Below, piece by piece: positions 49,330 through 61,158 of a DNA stretch of 64,000 nt. The number at the start of each line of letters is the position of its first letter. Within the stretch, counting starts at the first letter, position 1. The stretch is from Nymphaea colorata (lineage: Eukaryota; Streptophyta; Magnoliopsida; Nymphaeales; Nymphaeaceae). The notes beneath the pieces were generated by a model. The model did not search any database and was not told the origin of the DNA. It saw only the letters and a program-made list of their open reading frames with translations. A program made the position numbers and the translations under genes. The stretch spans positions 6,684,176-6,748,175 of the forward strand of contig NC_045144.1 of the NCBI RefSeq assembly GCF_008831285.2. Direction: 5' to 3'.

Positions 49330-50629
49330 GAAGGGGGTGGTCTCCAGAGCAGAATACAATTTGATGGAAAACCAATTGGAGATCAGCTCAGAATCTCAGA
49401 TGACAACATTCTACACCACAGCAATGAATATCTAATGTCACCTTGATATTGCATATGTTAACTACTGTTTGAATGGAAAACAAGTTAGAGATAAAACAAT
49501 ATAGCTGTGGAGCCCAAGACAAGTTAGAGAGAAAACGGTATAGCTTTCCAAGGAGATGAATGAAGATTACAGAGATTGAATCTTTTCCCAAGCATTACAG
49601 TACCGTTCCTCCAGAAGGGGGAAAAACAACTTCACTTCTCAGAAACAAGTGGTAAGTATTCTCTTCTGCCCACTCACACAGAACACACCTGTAAGCAATG
49701 GAGTTAAAGGGAGAAATGTTTTAGTTATACGTCCATCTTACAAAAGTACAGAGTGGTTGATCTTTCTTGACAGCTAAAGTCCATTGCTGTTTTTCCAAGA
49801 GGACAATACTCATCAGTTCCACTTTCCACAGCTCCAACCGTCCTTCATCCAATAGGAAGCAGATCTGTGACGGAATTTCCTGTCTTCTCAATTTAGTTGT
49901 AGATTACAGGAGACCAAGACTGATGCCATATACTAGAGTTGCAAAGAGGACAGATTTAATTTATAAGGATGACTCCAATTTCAAGGAGTCAGTCATTTAA
50001 TCCCTGAATTCTTTCTAGTTTCTATAAAGTTTCAGTGAAAAGTTTACGATGGCCTGCATAATGCCTACCTGTATGAAGGGGAAGACAAAGGCAATTCATG
50101 ATCCTTCCCCAAATTCTTACAACCAATTCTTCTCATCCATTGTCTACTGCTGGAAAGATCACAAGAAATAATGCAGAACTTTTCTCTACTCACAATCAAC
50201 TTCGTTGCTCAGTTGAAAGTTCAGCAAAATAGGCAGAAATTCAACGAGTCCTGCTGGTATTAGAGAATAAATAGAGTACCGTCGGTAGAAAGGAACGACA
50301 CCGTCTGAATCATAAGCATATCAGTGACTTACCTTTATTTTAGGCCTCTCTGGTTGGAAAATCTTCTGTTCCGTTCACCATTGACAGGGACCTCAAAAGT
50401 AAAGGTTGAGATAGATTTTATGACTCTAGTGACCCATCTCCGTTATAAAAACTCCATCATTATCACAGAGCAACAAAAAGTTTCATTCCACCCATACCCC
50501 AGGATTTGACAAGACAAATCTTCATTGTAACTTGTTAATTTTTATTTCACATGGAATTTGGGAATACATGGCCAAGGCCAGTACTCTAAAGAATGCTTCT
50601 ATTTGGAAGGAATGTCTGCTAATTAGGGC

Positions 50630-51060
50630 TGCCCATGAGCAGAGTTGAGTTCGGGCTTGACTTGACTTAGAAAACACGAGCTCGAGCTCAGCTCAAACTC
50701 AAAACGAGCTCCATAGAATAGGATCGAGCTTGACTCGAGAATACAGTATCATGATCGAACTTAACTCGTTTAATTCCTTTCTGTTAAGTTTGTCTTGTTT
50801 CTTTTCACTCATTAAGTCACTTAACTCATTTAGTTGCTACTTCTTTAACTGTTTTTTCATTATATTTCAGCATTGATTATGTACTCGAGCCAAGTCAAGT
50901 TCTTACAACTCGAGCACGACTCGTTTAACATTTAACATTTTAAGCATACATTTGAACTCTACTTGACTCCGTTACAAACAACTCGAGTTGAAGTTGAGTT
51001 TTGGCGAGAGTGTTCTAGTCGGCCCGAGCCAGCTCAACTTGTTGTGCAGCCCTGCAAATA
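50630..51060. repeat. GAGCTCG-type interspersed repeat, long copy
   Basis: Starts GGGCTGCCCATGAGC and ends GTTGTGCAGCCCTGC. The ends are inverted (GGGCTGC and GCAGCCC). In between are CTCGAGCTCAGCTCAAAC, TTTCTTTTCACTCATTAAG and GCCCGAGCCAGCTC. Confidence 0.65.
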
Positions 51061-51767
51061 ATTATGCACTACTTAGTTGGGATCATTTCTTGAATAATTC
51101 AATCACTTTTGTTGTTATATCAGCTTCTGTGATGTGCCATAAACTTTTGAAGGAATGACCCTTGGGCCTAGGTAGACGCACTAATCAGAAGCATTGTGTC
51201 ATCAAGGGAGATGACCAAATTTTAGCCTAGCTTCATAATCAACACATCCTCTTCCCGTTGATCTGAAGATTTCCAGATTTAAAGAGATTTTGAATGTACT
51301 CAGAACATGTTTTTTCTCAGATAAAGTTCGATTTTTCTATGCATACTACTTGGTTCATGATATCTCTAGGACCTTTAACGAGATTTCTGCTGAAAAGTCT
51401 GTTCTTTCAATCATGATCTCATGACGTTTTCCCCGCCTGTAAGAGCTATGAAAGGTTCTTATACTGACTTCTAAACTAAACGCAAGAGTACCCACTTTTC
51501 CTTAGTTGCTATCCAATTTTTTCTTTGGATTTGTTCTTCCTGATAAGTGATAGCTCTTACATTCTTCGACACCCACTTGACTCTTGGGCCTGCTCAGGTT
51601 TGATTCTTTCTTCATGGGCCATGTTTCATTTATAAAAGAGGATGAAACAGAGTTTTGCTTCCAAAACCTGTTTTTTGGCTTGTTTGGGTTGCTTGAAAAC
51701 AGAGTCCCCTCAGTGTCAAGAAAACAACTGCAGAAGAAAGGACCCCCATCCTTTTATTCACAAAAAG

Positions 51768-52830
51768 CTATACAAAAATTGACGGCCAGCCCTCAAGGGA
51801 ACTGCCTTTCTTTGAAAAAAAACTGATCTCTGTGTTTAACAACAATTGGAACCCGTCGACGGCAGGCAGCTTCTTACTGAACCAGAAATGGAACGCTGTG
51901 CGAATGGTTGCCCGTGTAGCGAAACAAGAGGAGTCTGCACAGCACAGGTCATGTGGAACAGCTTCATCTGCATTACCTGAATGCTGCATTGGACAATAAT
52001 ACAACAGGCGTTGTGAGTCAACCCCTTGGTAGTTAAATATAAAAGGCACCGGTGCATCAGCCATCTAGCATTGCGGTTAGAGGCAGCTGAGTAGAACGCT
52101 GAAATGTGGCACCACTGAGATAGCCCATAAAGGTTACTGCCACCAGCGTCCGTGATAAGAGCACTATATCCAGACTAGTTATTCCGGCGGCAAGAGACAA
52201 ACTGAATGTTAATGTGAACTTACCGAGAACAATCACGCTCCCCCCATCGAACCCCCGTCACCAATCAAACTTTAATCAACTCTTCCTCCCTATCTTTCCA
52301 ATTCTGGTGCAAGATGTGATCCTTGCAGATAGTCCAAGCTTGTTTGGAAGAGTCAAAAGACAACCTGTGCTTTTCATGCTTAACACTATTACGTAACTTC
52401 CATATGAACCAGACAAGGATATGGAAACAGTCTTTCCAGCATTTCGATAATGTTTTGTTTCTAATGCTCTTCTTATGCCACCATTTGAGACCAGCCACCA
52501 AGCCAGCAGGCGGAGACTTCTTGAATCCAAAACGAGCAACCACCAGTTTTCATATGCCTTTCGCAACACAACAGCGGAAAAACAGGTGTGACTCGTCTTC
52601 AAAATGCCTGCAGCAAAGTGAGAAGCGAGAAACAACATGAAAGCCAAGCTTGAGAAGCCTGGATTCGAGGAGAAGCCGACCTTCACACCCGACATAAAGC
52701 ATCCATTTGGCCCGGGGCAGCCCCTTCGCATTCCATATCAACTGGTGCCAGTTGGCAGCAGAAGCATGAGTTCTAATGGCATCCCAGAGATAGCGGCGAG
52801 TTTATTCACATCAAAATCAGTTTTTGCCTG
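51768..52830 (-). pseudogene. Degraded LINE (non-LTR retrotransposon) 3' end with zinc-binding domain of reverse transcriptase
   Basis: On the minus strand a frame from about 52800 down to 52265 reads RRYLWDAIRTH, NWHQLIWNAKGLPRAKWML, LCCRHFEDESHLFFRCCVAK, then an in-frame TGA where a Trp is normal in this family (GIW). It continues with WWHKKS, CWKDCFHILVWFIWKLRN and RLSFDS. This is the zf-RVT domain found at the C-terminus of plant L1-type LINE ORF2 proteins (C-x2-C type then HLFF-x-C). The reverse transcriptase core and endonuclease are missing, as expected from 5' truncation. The stretch 51768-52200 is probably its 3' UTR. Not a functional gene. Confidence 0.75.
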
Positions 52831-53433
52831 CCCACCCAAACGTAAAATGACCTTTTTCAAAACTCACTAAAACAAAAAAAATCATTTTTGCAAAACCAAG
52901 TTTTCTTAAAAAGTCGTATTTTCAATGTTTCAGCCAAATGATACCTCAAAACATTGAAGATAGAATCATACAAGTTGGAACATTTTAATAGATTAGGAGA
53001 CTGGATGGTCAAAATCTTGTCATTCTCATCTTATCTATCTATGCTTAATTGCTTTTATATATATATATATATATAAGTTATTTTCTTAAAAAACAGTACT
53101 GCTATCAAACATTGCTGATTCAGTATTTTGGTTTACTAATAATCATTTCCACGAACTGTTCCATATGACTCAGATTAAAACGAGCTGGGATGGATCGGGT
53201 CAAGTTATTTGCAATCATTTGCTGCATTTTTCCTTGTATTTTTTACCCAGCTTGAACCCAATTCGACTTGGCTTTTTTTATTTTGACATCAAAACCGGGC
53301 TCACATGCTAAGCCAGTTCCCAGCTGACTGCATCCCCTACTCTTCCCTCCTTCTATATACCTATTATGTTCATGACCGAAATTCTCATCTAGTGTCCAGC
53401 ACCTACCAAATTTCTCTCTCCATCTCTCTCTCT

Positions 53434-53496
<63 letters not shown>

Positions 53497-56038
53497 AATC
53501 TGGTAGGTGCTGGACACTAGATGAGAATTTCGGTCTATATATATATATAAAGAGAGAGAAAGGGAGAGAGAAATTTGGTAGGTGCTGGACACTAGATGAG
53601 AATTTCGGTCATCTAGTTAGTTTATATTTTTTTTTTCTTATTGTTTTTCTCTCAACTGCGGTTTGAAATATTAAGGACTGATGTTATTCCTTATCTCTTA
53701 GACATCAAAGTGTTTAGCCATGCTTTCTTTGTCTCTTATATATATCAGGCCCAAGTACAAAATCCTTGTTCTTTATGTGTTTATTTTGTTTGAGTAACAA
53801 TTACTTAAACCTATCCCTATTTCCTGGTTTAAATTCTTAAGAGTAGTGATCAGTAATTAATGTAGCTTGTAGCATGGGCAAGAGACATTTTCTTGGTATT
53901 CGTGAGGTGGTTGGCACAATGGATGAGGCTGTGCTTGTAGCAGCCCGTCTTTGTTTCAAATCCTTGAAGCGTTAACTATCTGTGCTATAAAAGGCCATGC
54001 AGGATAATGAAAGGTTAGGTGAAGGCTTCTGCTTTCAGCCTTATGTGAGGTTGTGGGTCTCTCCCCTTACCTCAAGATAAACATTTCTTTGGGCATCCAA
54101 TGACAAGTTTGGGTCGTTTCTTTTCCTGTAGATTTCAAAATGGCATTATCAGCCGCAATCAATCAAGTATTTCAAGAAAAGAAGAAAAAGATTGGAAGAT
54201 AGCTATAGATCAACACATAAAAAGTGTCGTACTAAAACTACATAAATTTCCTTCAACTGAGAGGCACCAAAATCCTGCTTGAGGTTGTGAGCTGAGAACA
54301 GGTAGCATCAAATGAAAGCATCGATTGCTTTTCAAAAGAAATATCTATTAAGGCAAAAAAATCTGAGAGGGAAGTTGCGCTCTGTTACTGTTTATTGAAT
54401 ATATGGTAAAACTCACAAGAAGCGGTTCTATTGACAAGTGAAACTATATTGATCAATTCTGGAGAGAAGGCGGCACAATGGACAGGGCAAAGGCTAGTAG
54501 ACGGCCAATCTTGTTTCAAATTCTAAAGCATAAGAAGAGAAAACACTGATATGCAAATTGAAGTATAGCAAGATGTCACCCTGAGATACCTAAAGCATGT
54601 CTAGTACTTTGTGGGGATGAGTGGAAAGATAGAGCTTTTAAAAAGTCTCAAGGCACCTTGAGATTTGAATATATTTTGTCGCTCCAAAAACCCGGCCATC
54701 CTTCTTAAATTTCTCTTAATCCTCCTCTAATCTTGCATACTCCTCCATATAAACTCCTTAAGCCCTTTTAGGAATTCACAACCCCAGAAGAAACCCAGAC
54801 CCATTTTTTATTCTCCTTCATCAATAAGCCTATCAATCTCCTTCCTGCTCTTGTTTCCTAATTAACTTCTGCTGATTTTCCTTCACTCTCCACCTTTTTA
54901 ATTTCTCTCCATCCTTGTGTATCTCGAGTTGACCTTAAATAAAAAATACAATTATACATTAAAAAACAAGTGTTTACAACATTTCAAAGGTCAATTGCTC
55001 GAAAATATTGACCACATGATCCATATAGTTTATTTTATAAAGTGTGAAATATAGTTTCAACTAGTGATTTTCAAATCACAAACGTAAGTAAGAGGAGTAT
55101 TTCATCCAACCTCTCTCTAGAGGGCGAAGCTCCCACTCTTCCCTCTGTCCCCTATGTCTCGGGATGTCTCTCCAAGTGCACTTCAATTTTTAGTGGTCAT
55201 TTTACAACACAGGGGGTGAACGCTCTGAAACTCGGACAAGAGACCAGCAGCAAAATAAACCCAACCTATACAATTACACCAATCACAAGGGCAGTAAGCA
55301 ATTTCATTGAGAAACAAGGTTACATAGACTTCTTTTGTAGTTAACAAAGCCTCATTAAGCATTAACTGTGGCTACTTTGACACCTTTTTCAGAAAAACTG
55401 ATATGCAAAACCATATCATCAATAAGTCTTCCATAAGGAAAGCACTGCTTCACAAAAAAGCTCCAACTCTATCAAAAGCTAACATTTTTCTTTTTTAAAA
55501 TTGACTGATTGGCTAGTGATTCTGGTCTGTTAGAGTTATCCAATATCTAACTAGGGCCGTCCGAACCCCATGATAGACGGCTAAGAGAAAAACAAGAAGA
55601 AAAAGTTGATAGGTATTTTCATCCTCTAATATAAGTTTATGCCTTTTTTGTCTTTATTTTTCTCTCAACCATTCACATCCCTATTAGATGGCTATATATA
55701 TATATGGTAAAGGGATGAAGGCAATTATATATACTCACTAAGCAAGAAAAGAATCCATCCCATCTTCGGGGACCAAAAGCATCTCCTTCAAATTAATCAG
55801 TGCACATTTTGGGCTTCCATCGTCCCATTTAATCACTGAAAAGCTCATGACTTTCGGTACCATTAAGGCCGACATTTATTTATTCAGTAGAAAGCTTGTA
55901 GCCAACATTTATGAGCCTTCAATCGAAAGTCATCCCCCAACATATGAGATAAGCTTGTAGAAAAGATAAACACATCAAGTCAACCAAACTTTAAAAGGCA
56001 TTTAATCAATCCCTTCAGCTCCGTCCTCTCCTCAGGCC
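52831..56038. other. Intergenic spacer upstream of the carboxylesterase
   Basis: Begins with a MITE-like remnant (52810-52945), then a TA run (53057-53076) and the foldback element at 53374-53610. Two GGCACAATGG-containing SINE-like scraps lie near 53905-53975 and 54465-54535. From 54600 to 56030 I see plain AT-rich sequence with no gene. Confidence 0.5.
53374..53610. mobile_element. Foldback element with about 50-bp arms plus a duplicated right arm
   Basis: Left arm starts GACCGAAATTCTCATCTAG and continues TGTCCAGCACCTACC (53374 on). Its reverse complement ends at 53535, and a second copy of the right arm ends at 53610. The loop is CT/TA/GA microsatellite (53418-53488), and another short TA run joins the two right arms (53536-53549). 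Confidence 0.8.
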
Positions 56039-56041
56039 CTA

Positions 56042-56047
56042 TATAAA
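56042..56047 (+). promoter_or_regulatory. TATA box of the carboxylesterase gene
   Basis: CTATATAAAGC lies 42-47 bp before the chosen ATG (56089) and is preceded by a pyrimidine-rich stretch. With usual plant spacing transcription would start near 56072, giving an unusually short leader of roughly 15-20 nt. A more distal promoter is possible. Confidence 0.55.
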
Positions 56048-56088
56048 GCCACTTCAAGATCTTTGTGTGCTGCAAGAGAGCTGCAGCC

Positions 56089-57099
56089 ATGGAGGTCAGT
56101 AACGGCGCAACCAAGACGGTGGCCTTGGAGTTCAATGGCTTGGCCACGGCCTACAGCGACGGCTCGCTATACCGCACCCCTCTGCCGACGGTCGAGCCTT
56201 ACGAAGAACCGTTGGACGGCGTTGCTTGTAGAGACGTTCTAATTAACAAAATGACCGGAGTCAAGGTCCGGATATACCTGGCCTGCTCCGGCCGCGAGCC
56301 CCTAGCCAAGTCTCCTTTGCTCTTCTACTTCCACCCTGGTGGGTTCTGCTTGGGATCGACATCCTATGTTGAGATCCACAACTTCCTGCAGAGCCTGTGC
56401 AAGACGGCCAGAGCCATGGTGGTGTCGGTCGACTACAGGAGGTCACCGGAGCACCGGCTTCCGGCCGCATATGACGATTGCCTTGATGCAATTTCTTGGG
56501 TGGCCAAGGAAGAAGACCAGTGGATCTCCAACTACGCCGACCTAACCAAGTGCTTTCTTTGCGGGGACAGCTCAGGCGGGAACATCATACATCAAATTAT
56601 CATCCAGATGGCGAGCCCAGCCGCAGAACTAAGGCCTAAGCTCGTTATTAGAGGGTATGTCCTAATCCAGCCTTTCTTTGGGGGCGAGACCAAGACCGAG
56701 TATGAGCTGAGTTGCGTCGAGCAAGGCGAGCCATACGTGATGTTGTCTAGTTGCTACGACATGTTCTGGGAGCTGAGCTTGCCGGAGGGGGCAGACAGGG
56801 ACAGCCCATTTTGTAACCCGTGGGTGGGCTCGATGGGCCATCTGCCGCCAGGCGCGGCGGCCGCCATGCTGGTCGCCGTGGCGGGGCTTGACTTGCTGAG
56901 GGAGAGGGGATTGTCATACGCCGAGCTCGCCAGGACCCAGATGAACATTAAAGACGTGGAGGTCATGGTGGAGGAAGGGCAGTACCATGGGTACCATCTG
57001 TTACAGCTCGGCTCCCCCCAGTCCAATCTTCTGATAGACCGGATCGCCCTGTTCATGGACGCTCATTCGGCCAAGTCCGAACAAGATTCCTGTAGCTAA
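56089..57099 (+). CDS. Plant carboxylesterase (CXE family, alpha/beta hydrolase), intronless, 336 aa
   Basis: Cytosolic-type alpha/beta hydrolase of the plant CXE/GID1-like family (HSL-related), hydrolysing ester bonds of small molecules; the natural substrate is unknown. There are no introns and no signal peptide. Visible elements are: the family's N-terminal segment (YSDGSLYRT, residues 22-30); the oxyanion motif at residues 82-85, which reads HPGG rather than HGGG; VDYRRSPEHRLPAAYDD (114-130); the nucleophile elbow GDSSGG with Ser161; AGLDLLRERG with Asp268; and QYHGYHLL with probable catalytic His300. The Ser-Asp-His triad is therefore complete, so it is probably an enzyme and not a GID1 receptor, which lacks the His. 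Start: the ATG at 56089 lies in a good plant context (GCCATGG). An in-frame run back to 56065 has no ATG. Length is normal for the family (about 310-340). GC content is much higher than in the surroundings, as is common for intronless plant genes. Confidence 0.94.
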   Translation: MEVSNGATKTVALEFNGLATAYSDGSLYRTPLPTVEPYEEPLDGVACRDVLINKMTGVKVRIYLACSGREPLAKSPLLFYFHPGGFCLGSTSYVEIHNFLQSLCKTARAMVVSVDYRRSPEHRLPAAYDDCLDAISWVAKEEDQWISNYADLTKCFLCGDSSGGNIIHQIIIQMASPAAELRPKLVIRGYVLIQPFFGGETKTEYELSCVEQGEPYVMLSSCYDMFWELSLPEGADRDSPFCNPWVGSMGHLPPGAAAAMLVAVAGLDLLRERGLSYAELARTQMNIKDVEVMVEEGQYHGYHLLQLGSPQSNLLIDRIALFMDAHSAKSEQDSCS

Positions 57100-57290
57100 T
57101 TGCGTCCGTTCCTGTTTGACTCTTGTGTTCTGTCACTTTAATGAATATCACATGATCAGACTCCCTTTGTCTCTCTTGCACACACACTTATGTATAAAAG
57201 GTCCCTAAATTATGATGCCTATAGTACTGTTTGCGTTTTGCGGCAACTGAATGCTGTTTTAATGAATCCAGTCAGACAAATAAACTCCAA

Positions 57291-57513
57291 TTCTAAAGAT
57301 ATGTTTGATGGTTTGGAATTTTGATTCAAGAACGAAAATTTTGAAATATAATTCTTTTTTAAATTGGAATGAAATTATAATTTCATGTTATAATTTTCTA
57401 ATTTCAGAGACAAAATACCCTGTTTGTCTAATAATTTCAATTTTTTTAAAAAATATGCATTTTGATTTTAAAATTCTATGATTCTGGGTATATCAAACGC
57501 CTTCTAAAGATAT
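57291..57513. mobile_element. Small MITE-like insertion with 12-bp direct repeats, 3' of the carboxylesterase
   Basis: TTCTAAAGATAT occurs at 57291-57302 and 57502-57513. The enclosed 199 bp starts GTTTGATGGTTTGG and ends TATATCAAACGCC, with inverted GTTTGAT/ATCAAAC near the ends. Confidence 0.65.
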
Positions 57514-57884
57514 AAAATAAAAAAGTCATCAAATAGATTATTAAATTCATTCCATAAAATTTGGTCAAAGCATAAACTTCTTTCTCTTTTGATTTTGGGA
57601 TTCTGGAATTGTTGCTTCATTTATATGGTTGGGTTCTTGCCAAAAAGTCCACTTGGTATATGAAAAATCATGTTAGGGACGTCATAAGTTTTGGACTTTC
57701 GAAAGAACGTTTTTACTAAAATATTGAGCATGACAATCACAGCTTATGGACCTGAAAATGGCCCTCCACACTGTGAAGACAATAGATAAAATCCCACTGT
57801 CAGAGCACCATAAATGTGACAATCACTTCTAACTAATTTTGGCAAAGAGTCCATAAAGACAAGAGACTTCATAAATCAGTAACA

Positions 57885-58030
57885 TAGTTGGTTTGATTGG
57901 CGCAGTGGTGAAAGTCTGGTCATCAATTCGATTCAATTTTTGTGAGCGATATGTTTAAATTACTTTCATATCAATTAAGGTCTTTTGATTTGTAGTACAG
58001 GTGCTTTGAGTGGTAGAAATAAACAAGAGA
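57885..58030 (+). mobile_element. tRNA-derived SINE-like copy
   Basis: TTGATTGGCGCAGTGGTGAAAG matches a pol III A box, and CATCAATTCGATTC, 15-20 bp further, matches a B box. The tRNA-unrelated tail follows (TTTTTGTGAGCGATATG). It does not fold as an intact tRNA. Confidence 0.5.
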
Positions 58031-58079
58031 GAGAAAAACGACCTCTTTCTGAATTTGATTTTGTAAACTAGATGTATTG

Positions 58080-58345
58080 GACAGGAACTCATCCTTAAAT
58101 CCAACTTTAACAATTGAATTCGGATCCGGCTATCATATGAGCACATATTACATGATCGGGTCAAATCTTTATTCATATCTCAGTCAGATATTGGATTCAG
58201 ATTTAGGTTCAGCTATGAAACTGTATACCCATTAATCTGAATCTGATTAACGATCAAATTCTTTTTTTTTTTTTTGGTTAGATCTGAATAAACAAACTTA
58301 AAATTGAACCAATAACTGGATATGTCTAATCCAGTCACATCTCTA
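58080..58345. repeat. Diverged CGGAT-type interspersed repeat
   Basis: GAATTCGGATCCGGC, GATATTGGATTCAGATTTAG and TCCAGTCACATCTC. Weaker match to the family than other copies. Confidence 0.4.

Positions 58346-58347
<2 letters not shown>

Positions 58348-58400
<53 letters not shown>
58348..58400. repeat. (TA)n microsatellite
   Basis: About 52 bp of pure TA. Confidence 0.95.
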
Positions 58401-58401
<1 letters not shown>

Positions 58402-60499
58402 TCTTCATTCAGTTTTTATATATTACCCATTTTCCCACAAATATTAAAATGGGAAAAACATATAATAAAGATGGTTGGCTGTCCACTAACAGCCTTTATT
58501 GTCACACCATCCAATCCACCTTCTTTGAGAGAAATTGGTTTGGGCATAAATTGGGTGGAAAAATATCCTGTGTCAGATATGCTTAGATCAAGCAAAAGCC
58601 AACTTGTGCCAAGTGATTGAGACCGCCGCTAGTGGATCAATCTACATTGTCCGTGTATCTTAATGAATGGCGCAACTGTGGGATGAGGGTTGGTAGCAAC
58701 TCCCTAGTGCATAAGTTAGAGAGTGATAGAAACAGTATTCGGATACACCAAATACAAACCTTATACCTTAGGAGGACAAGAGATTGGATGAGAGCTTTGT
58801 TCTTGGCAATAGGATGAAATACACATCCTGCTCATCCGAAAAATATATTTATATATACAAATCCACTGATTTTTTCTGCCCTGATTTACTAACAGGACTC
58901 AATAGTAATATGTCCGCTATAACTATTATGCCAGTTCCTTGAGACCAAGGAGACATGCCTTAGGCAATGTTTTGGGTCTCCGTTTCTACCTCATATTGGA
59001 AATCAAGAAAAGTAATGTGTACAGGTAATACACGTCAGCCCTTATCCACCATAAAAAGTAAGCTCATATTGATTTTTAAGCAGGTCACGTCGGCTCTTGT
59101 AACACATGTGAAGTTAAATATTAGTGTCTCAAGGGGCATATTATAGCTGGTCAGGTAGGTCGGCACATAAAATGTGCATTATTTGTTTGGTTCTCATGAG
59201 CGCTACTCTCTACTCTCTTGAACTATAAATAGTGGGGTTGCGACATCCAAGTTGAAGGGTGTACTGTACTCCATCCAACTCTCGAAGTAGCCTATGATCC
59301 CAAAAGGAGGTAGGGTGGGAGGAAGGCTTAAGTCTTCTTCAGGCAATGGGTTGCTATCCTCCTGCTCACATGGAAGAGTTAAAAATTAACATGGTTATTA
59401 AAAACATTGGCCTTAAGTATTAAAATTAGACTAAGCAAGCTGCTTAGTCCGCTACAGACAAAGAGCCAAATAAGGCTCCCCTTCTTTCTCTTGTCTTCCA
59501 ACTCTAGGGTTGCGTCAGATTGCAGAAGAAGTCAATATCAATGCAAGTAGAATTAGGTGCTGACATCTTACCGTGACCTAATCTGAAAAAAATTTTATTC
59601 AAAAACATAGTTTTGTAAAAACTTACTTTTGTGAAAACCTAGTTAAAACTCAGTTTTTGCAACTTGATTTGGCTGTTTGGACTACAACTGGAAAATTTGG
59701 TTTGGAGGCAAAAATCAGTTGCCCGAAAAGGCCGAGAGGTAGGTTTTTTAATAAACACAACCAGGTTTTCTCAAGACTGGGTTTTGGTAGAAGCCAGTTT
59801 TGATGGCATCCAAATGCTGTCAGAACGAGGTTTTTCTTCCCAAAACCTAATTTTGAAATGTCATCCAAACACCCCTTGACTTTCTAAACTAATAAAATAT
59901 ACATGTGAAATTCAATAGGTGTTCATTAAGCAGTTAACTTTTCCAGCGACTATGGCTATGGTCCAACATATATTATATTGAAAGGAAGCAAGTTGAAGAT
60001 GCACTCCTACCAACTTCAAGTCATGCGGCCCCCCAACTTTCACTTTCATACAAAAGTTTGGGACCAAGCTTTCAACATGTCACATTGTCATCAATTCTTG
60101 CTGTTGGTAGTTTCTTTCACCGCCAATGGCGCACATACACGTAAGCATCAATGTCATTTTCAGAGACAAAGTTCTCCTTAAAGAGATTGGGTCCGCTTTT
60201 ATAGAAAAAAGGTTCTTATCCAAGTTATCAATTTCATTTCCTCTTACCATCAATGCATGACTCTGACCAAATATAAATTTGTATGGGGTGGCCTTTTGAG
60301 ATTTTGTGATACTTGGGGACCATAGGTTTCGGCCCCAATAACATTGATGATAACCATTGAAAATAGCCAAGGACAAACTTTAGGCCAAGGTAGATTTGGA
60401 AGCCATGAATTTAAGATTTTCAATGCTTTTCAAATGCATGAATCTCAAGTGTGAGAGATAAGAGGGTTTGACTTGAGATGTATAGAGTTAAGATGGCAA

Positions 60500-61158
60500 G
60501 AATTGTGGGTGTGTTTGGGTGAAACCTTTAAATGTAGTCATAGAGGTGTTTTTTCTGTCTCCTAAATGACATTTAAGGCATACTTATGTGACTGAGTCAA
60601 AACTGAATTTGTAAAAAAACTCACTTTTGATAGAACGTTGCTTAAAAAAAAAAAGTAGCTAACCTAGCCCCCCCACCCCAGGTTTAGGGTTGTGCGCGAG
60701 CAGAATCAAGCTCGATCTCGATCGACTTGACTCGATAGATTGAGCTCAACTCATTTAAGCTTATTTATCAACTCCCTCTTTGATTGATCTATTTCATTGG
60801 ATTTAAGTTTGAAAATTACAAAAAAAAAAAAGATACCCACGATTAAACGAGCTTGCTCGAGCTGAGTCAAGTTCATGTAACTAACTTGAATTCGACTCAA
60901 TTATAAGCTCAAAGTTTCAGCTAGGTTCGAGCTCCACTTGTTTGTGAAGGAGTCAAACTCGAGTCAAGTTGAACCGAGTGAGTTCAAGTCAAGCTGGAGT
61001 TGACTCAACTCACTGCACAGCTCCACCCAAGTTAATTGCAGAAAACATTATTTTTAACTTATTACTCAAACATAAAAACCAAGTTGTCACAAAATGTGAT
61101 TTTCAGATCATGATAGTATCTTTTTCTAAAGACGTCATCCAAACACGACCTACAATTC
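60500..61158. mobile_element. MITE-like element containing a nested GAGCTCG-type repeat
   Basis: Outer ends AATTGTGGGTGTGTTTGGG and CCAAACACGACCTACAATT are inverted. A GAGCTCG-type repeat (about 60690-61025, starting AGGGTTGTGCGCGAGC and ending CACTGCACAGCTCC) sits in the middle, so it inserted later. Confidence 0.55.

Larger units (their letters stand above)
48316..51760. other. Intergenic spacer after the MATE pair
   Basis: Contains a short (GA)n near 48566-48584, a MITE-like element at 49031-49329 and a GAGCTCG-type repeat at 50630-51060. The rest (49330-50600 and 51060-51760) shows no recognisable gene or family. Confidence 0.5.

Noticed and set aside
56065-56088. In-frame extension of the esterase upstream of 56089
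   Set aside because: It starts with GTG, not ATG, and lies almost on the TATA box; plant nuclear translation would start at the ATG at 56089.
57885-57960. Possible tRNA gene
   Set aside because: A- and B-box-like words are present, but arms do not pair into a cloverleaf; a SINE is more likely.
60080-60376. Minus-strand frame recalling a Ty3/gypsy integrase tail (KATPYKFIFGQ)
   Set aside because: Only one short motif-like word fits; no flanking integrase or reverse transcriptase sequence, so listed only as a weak hint.
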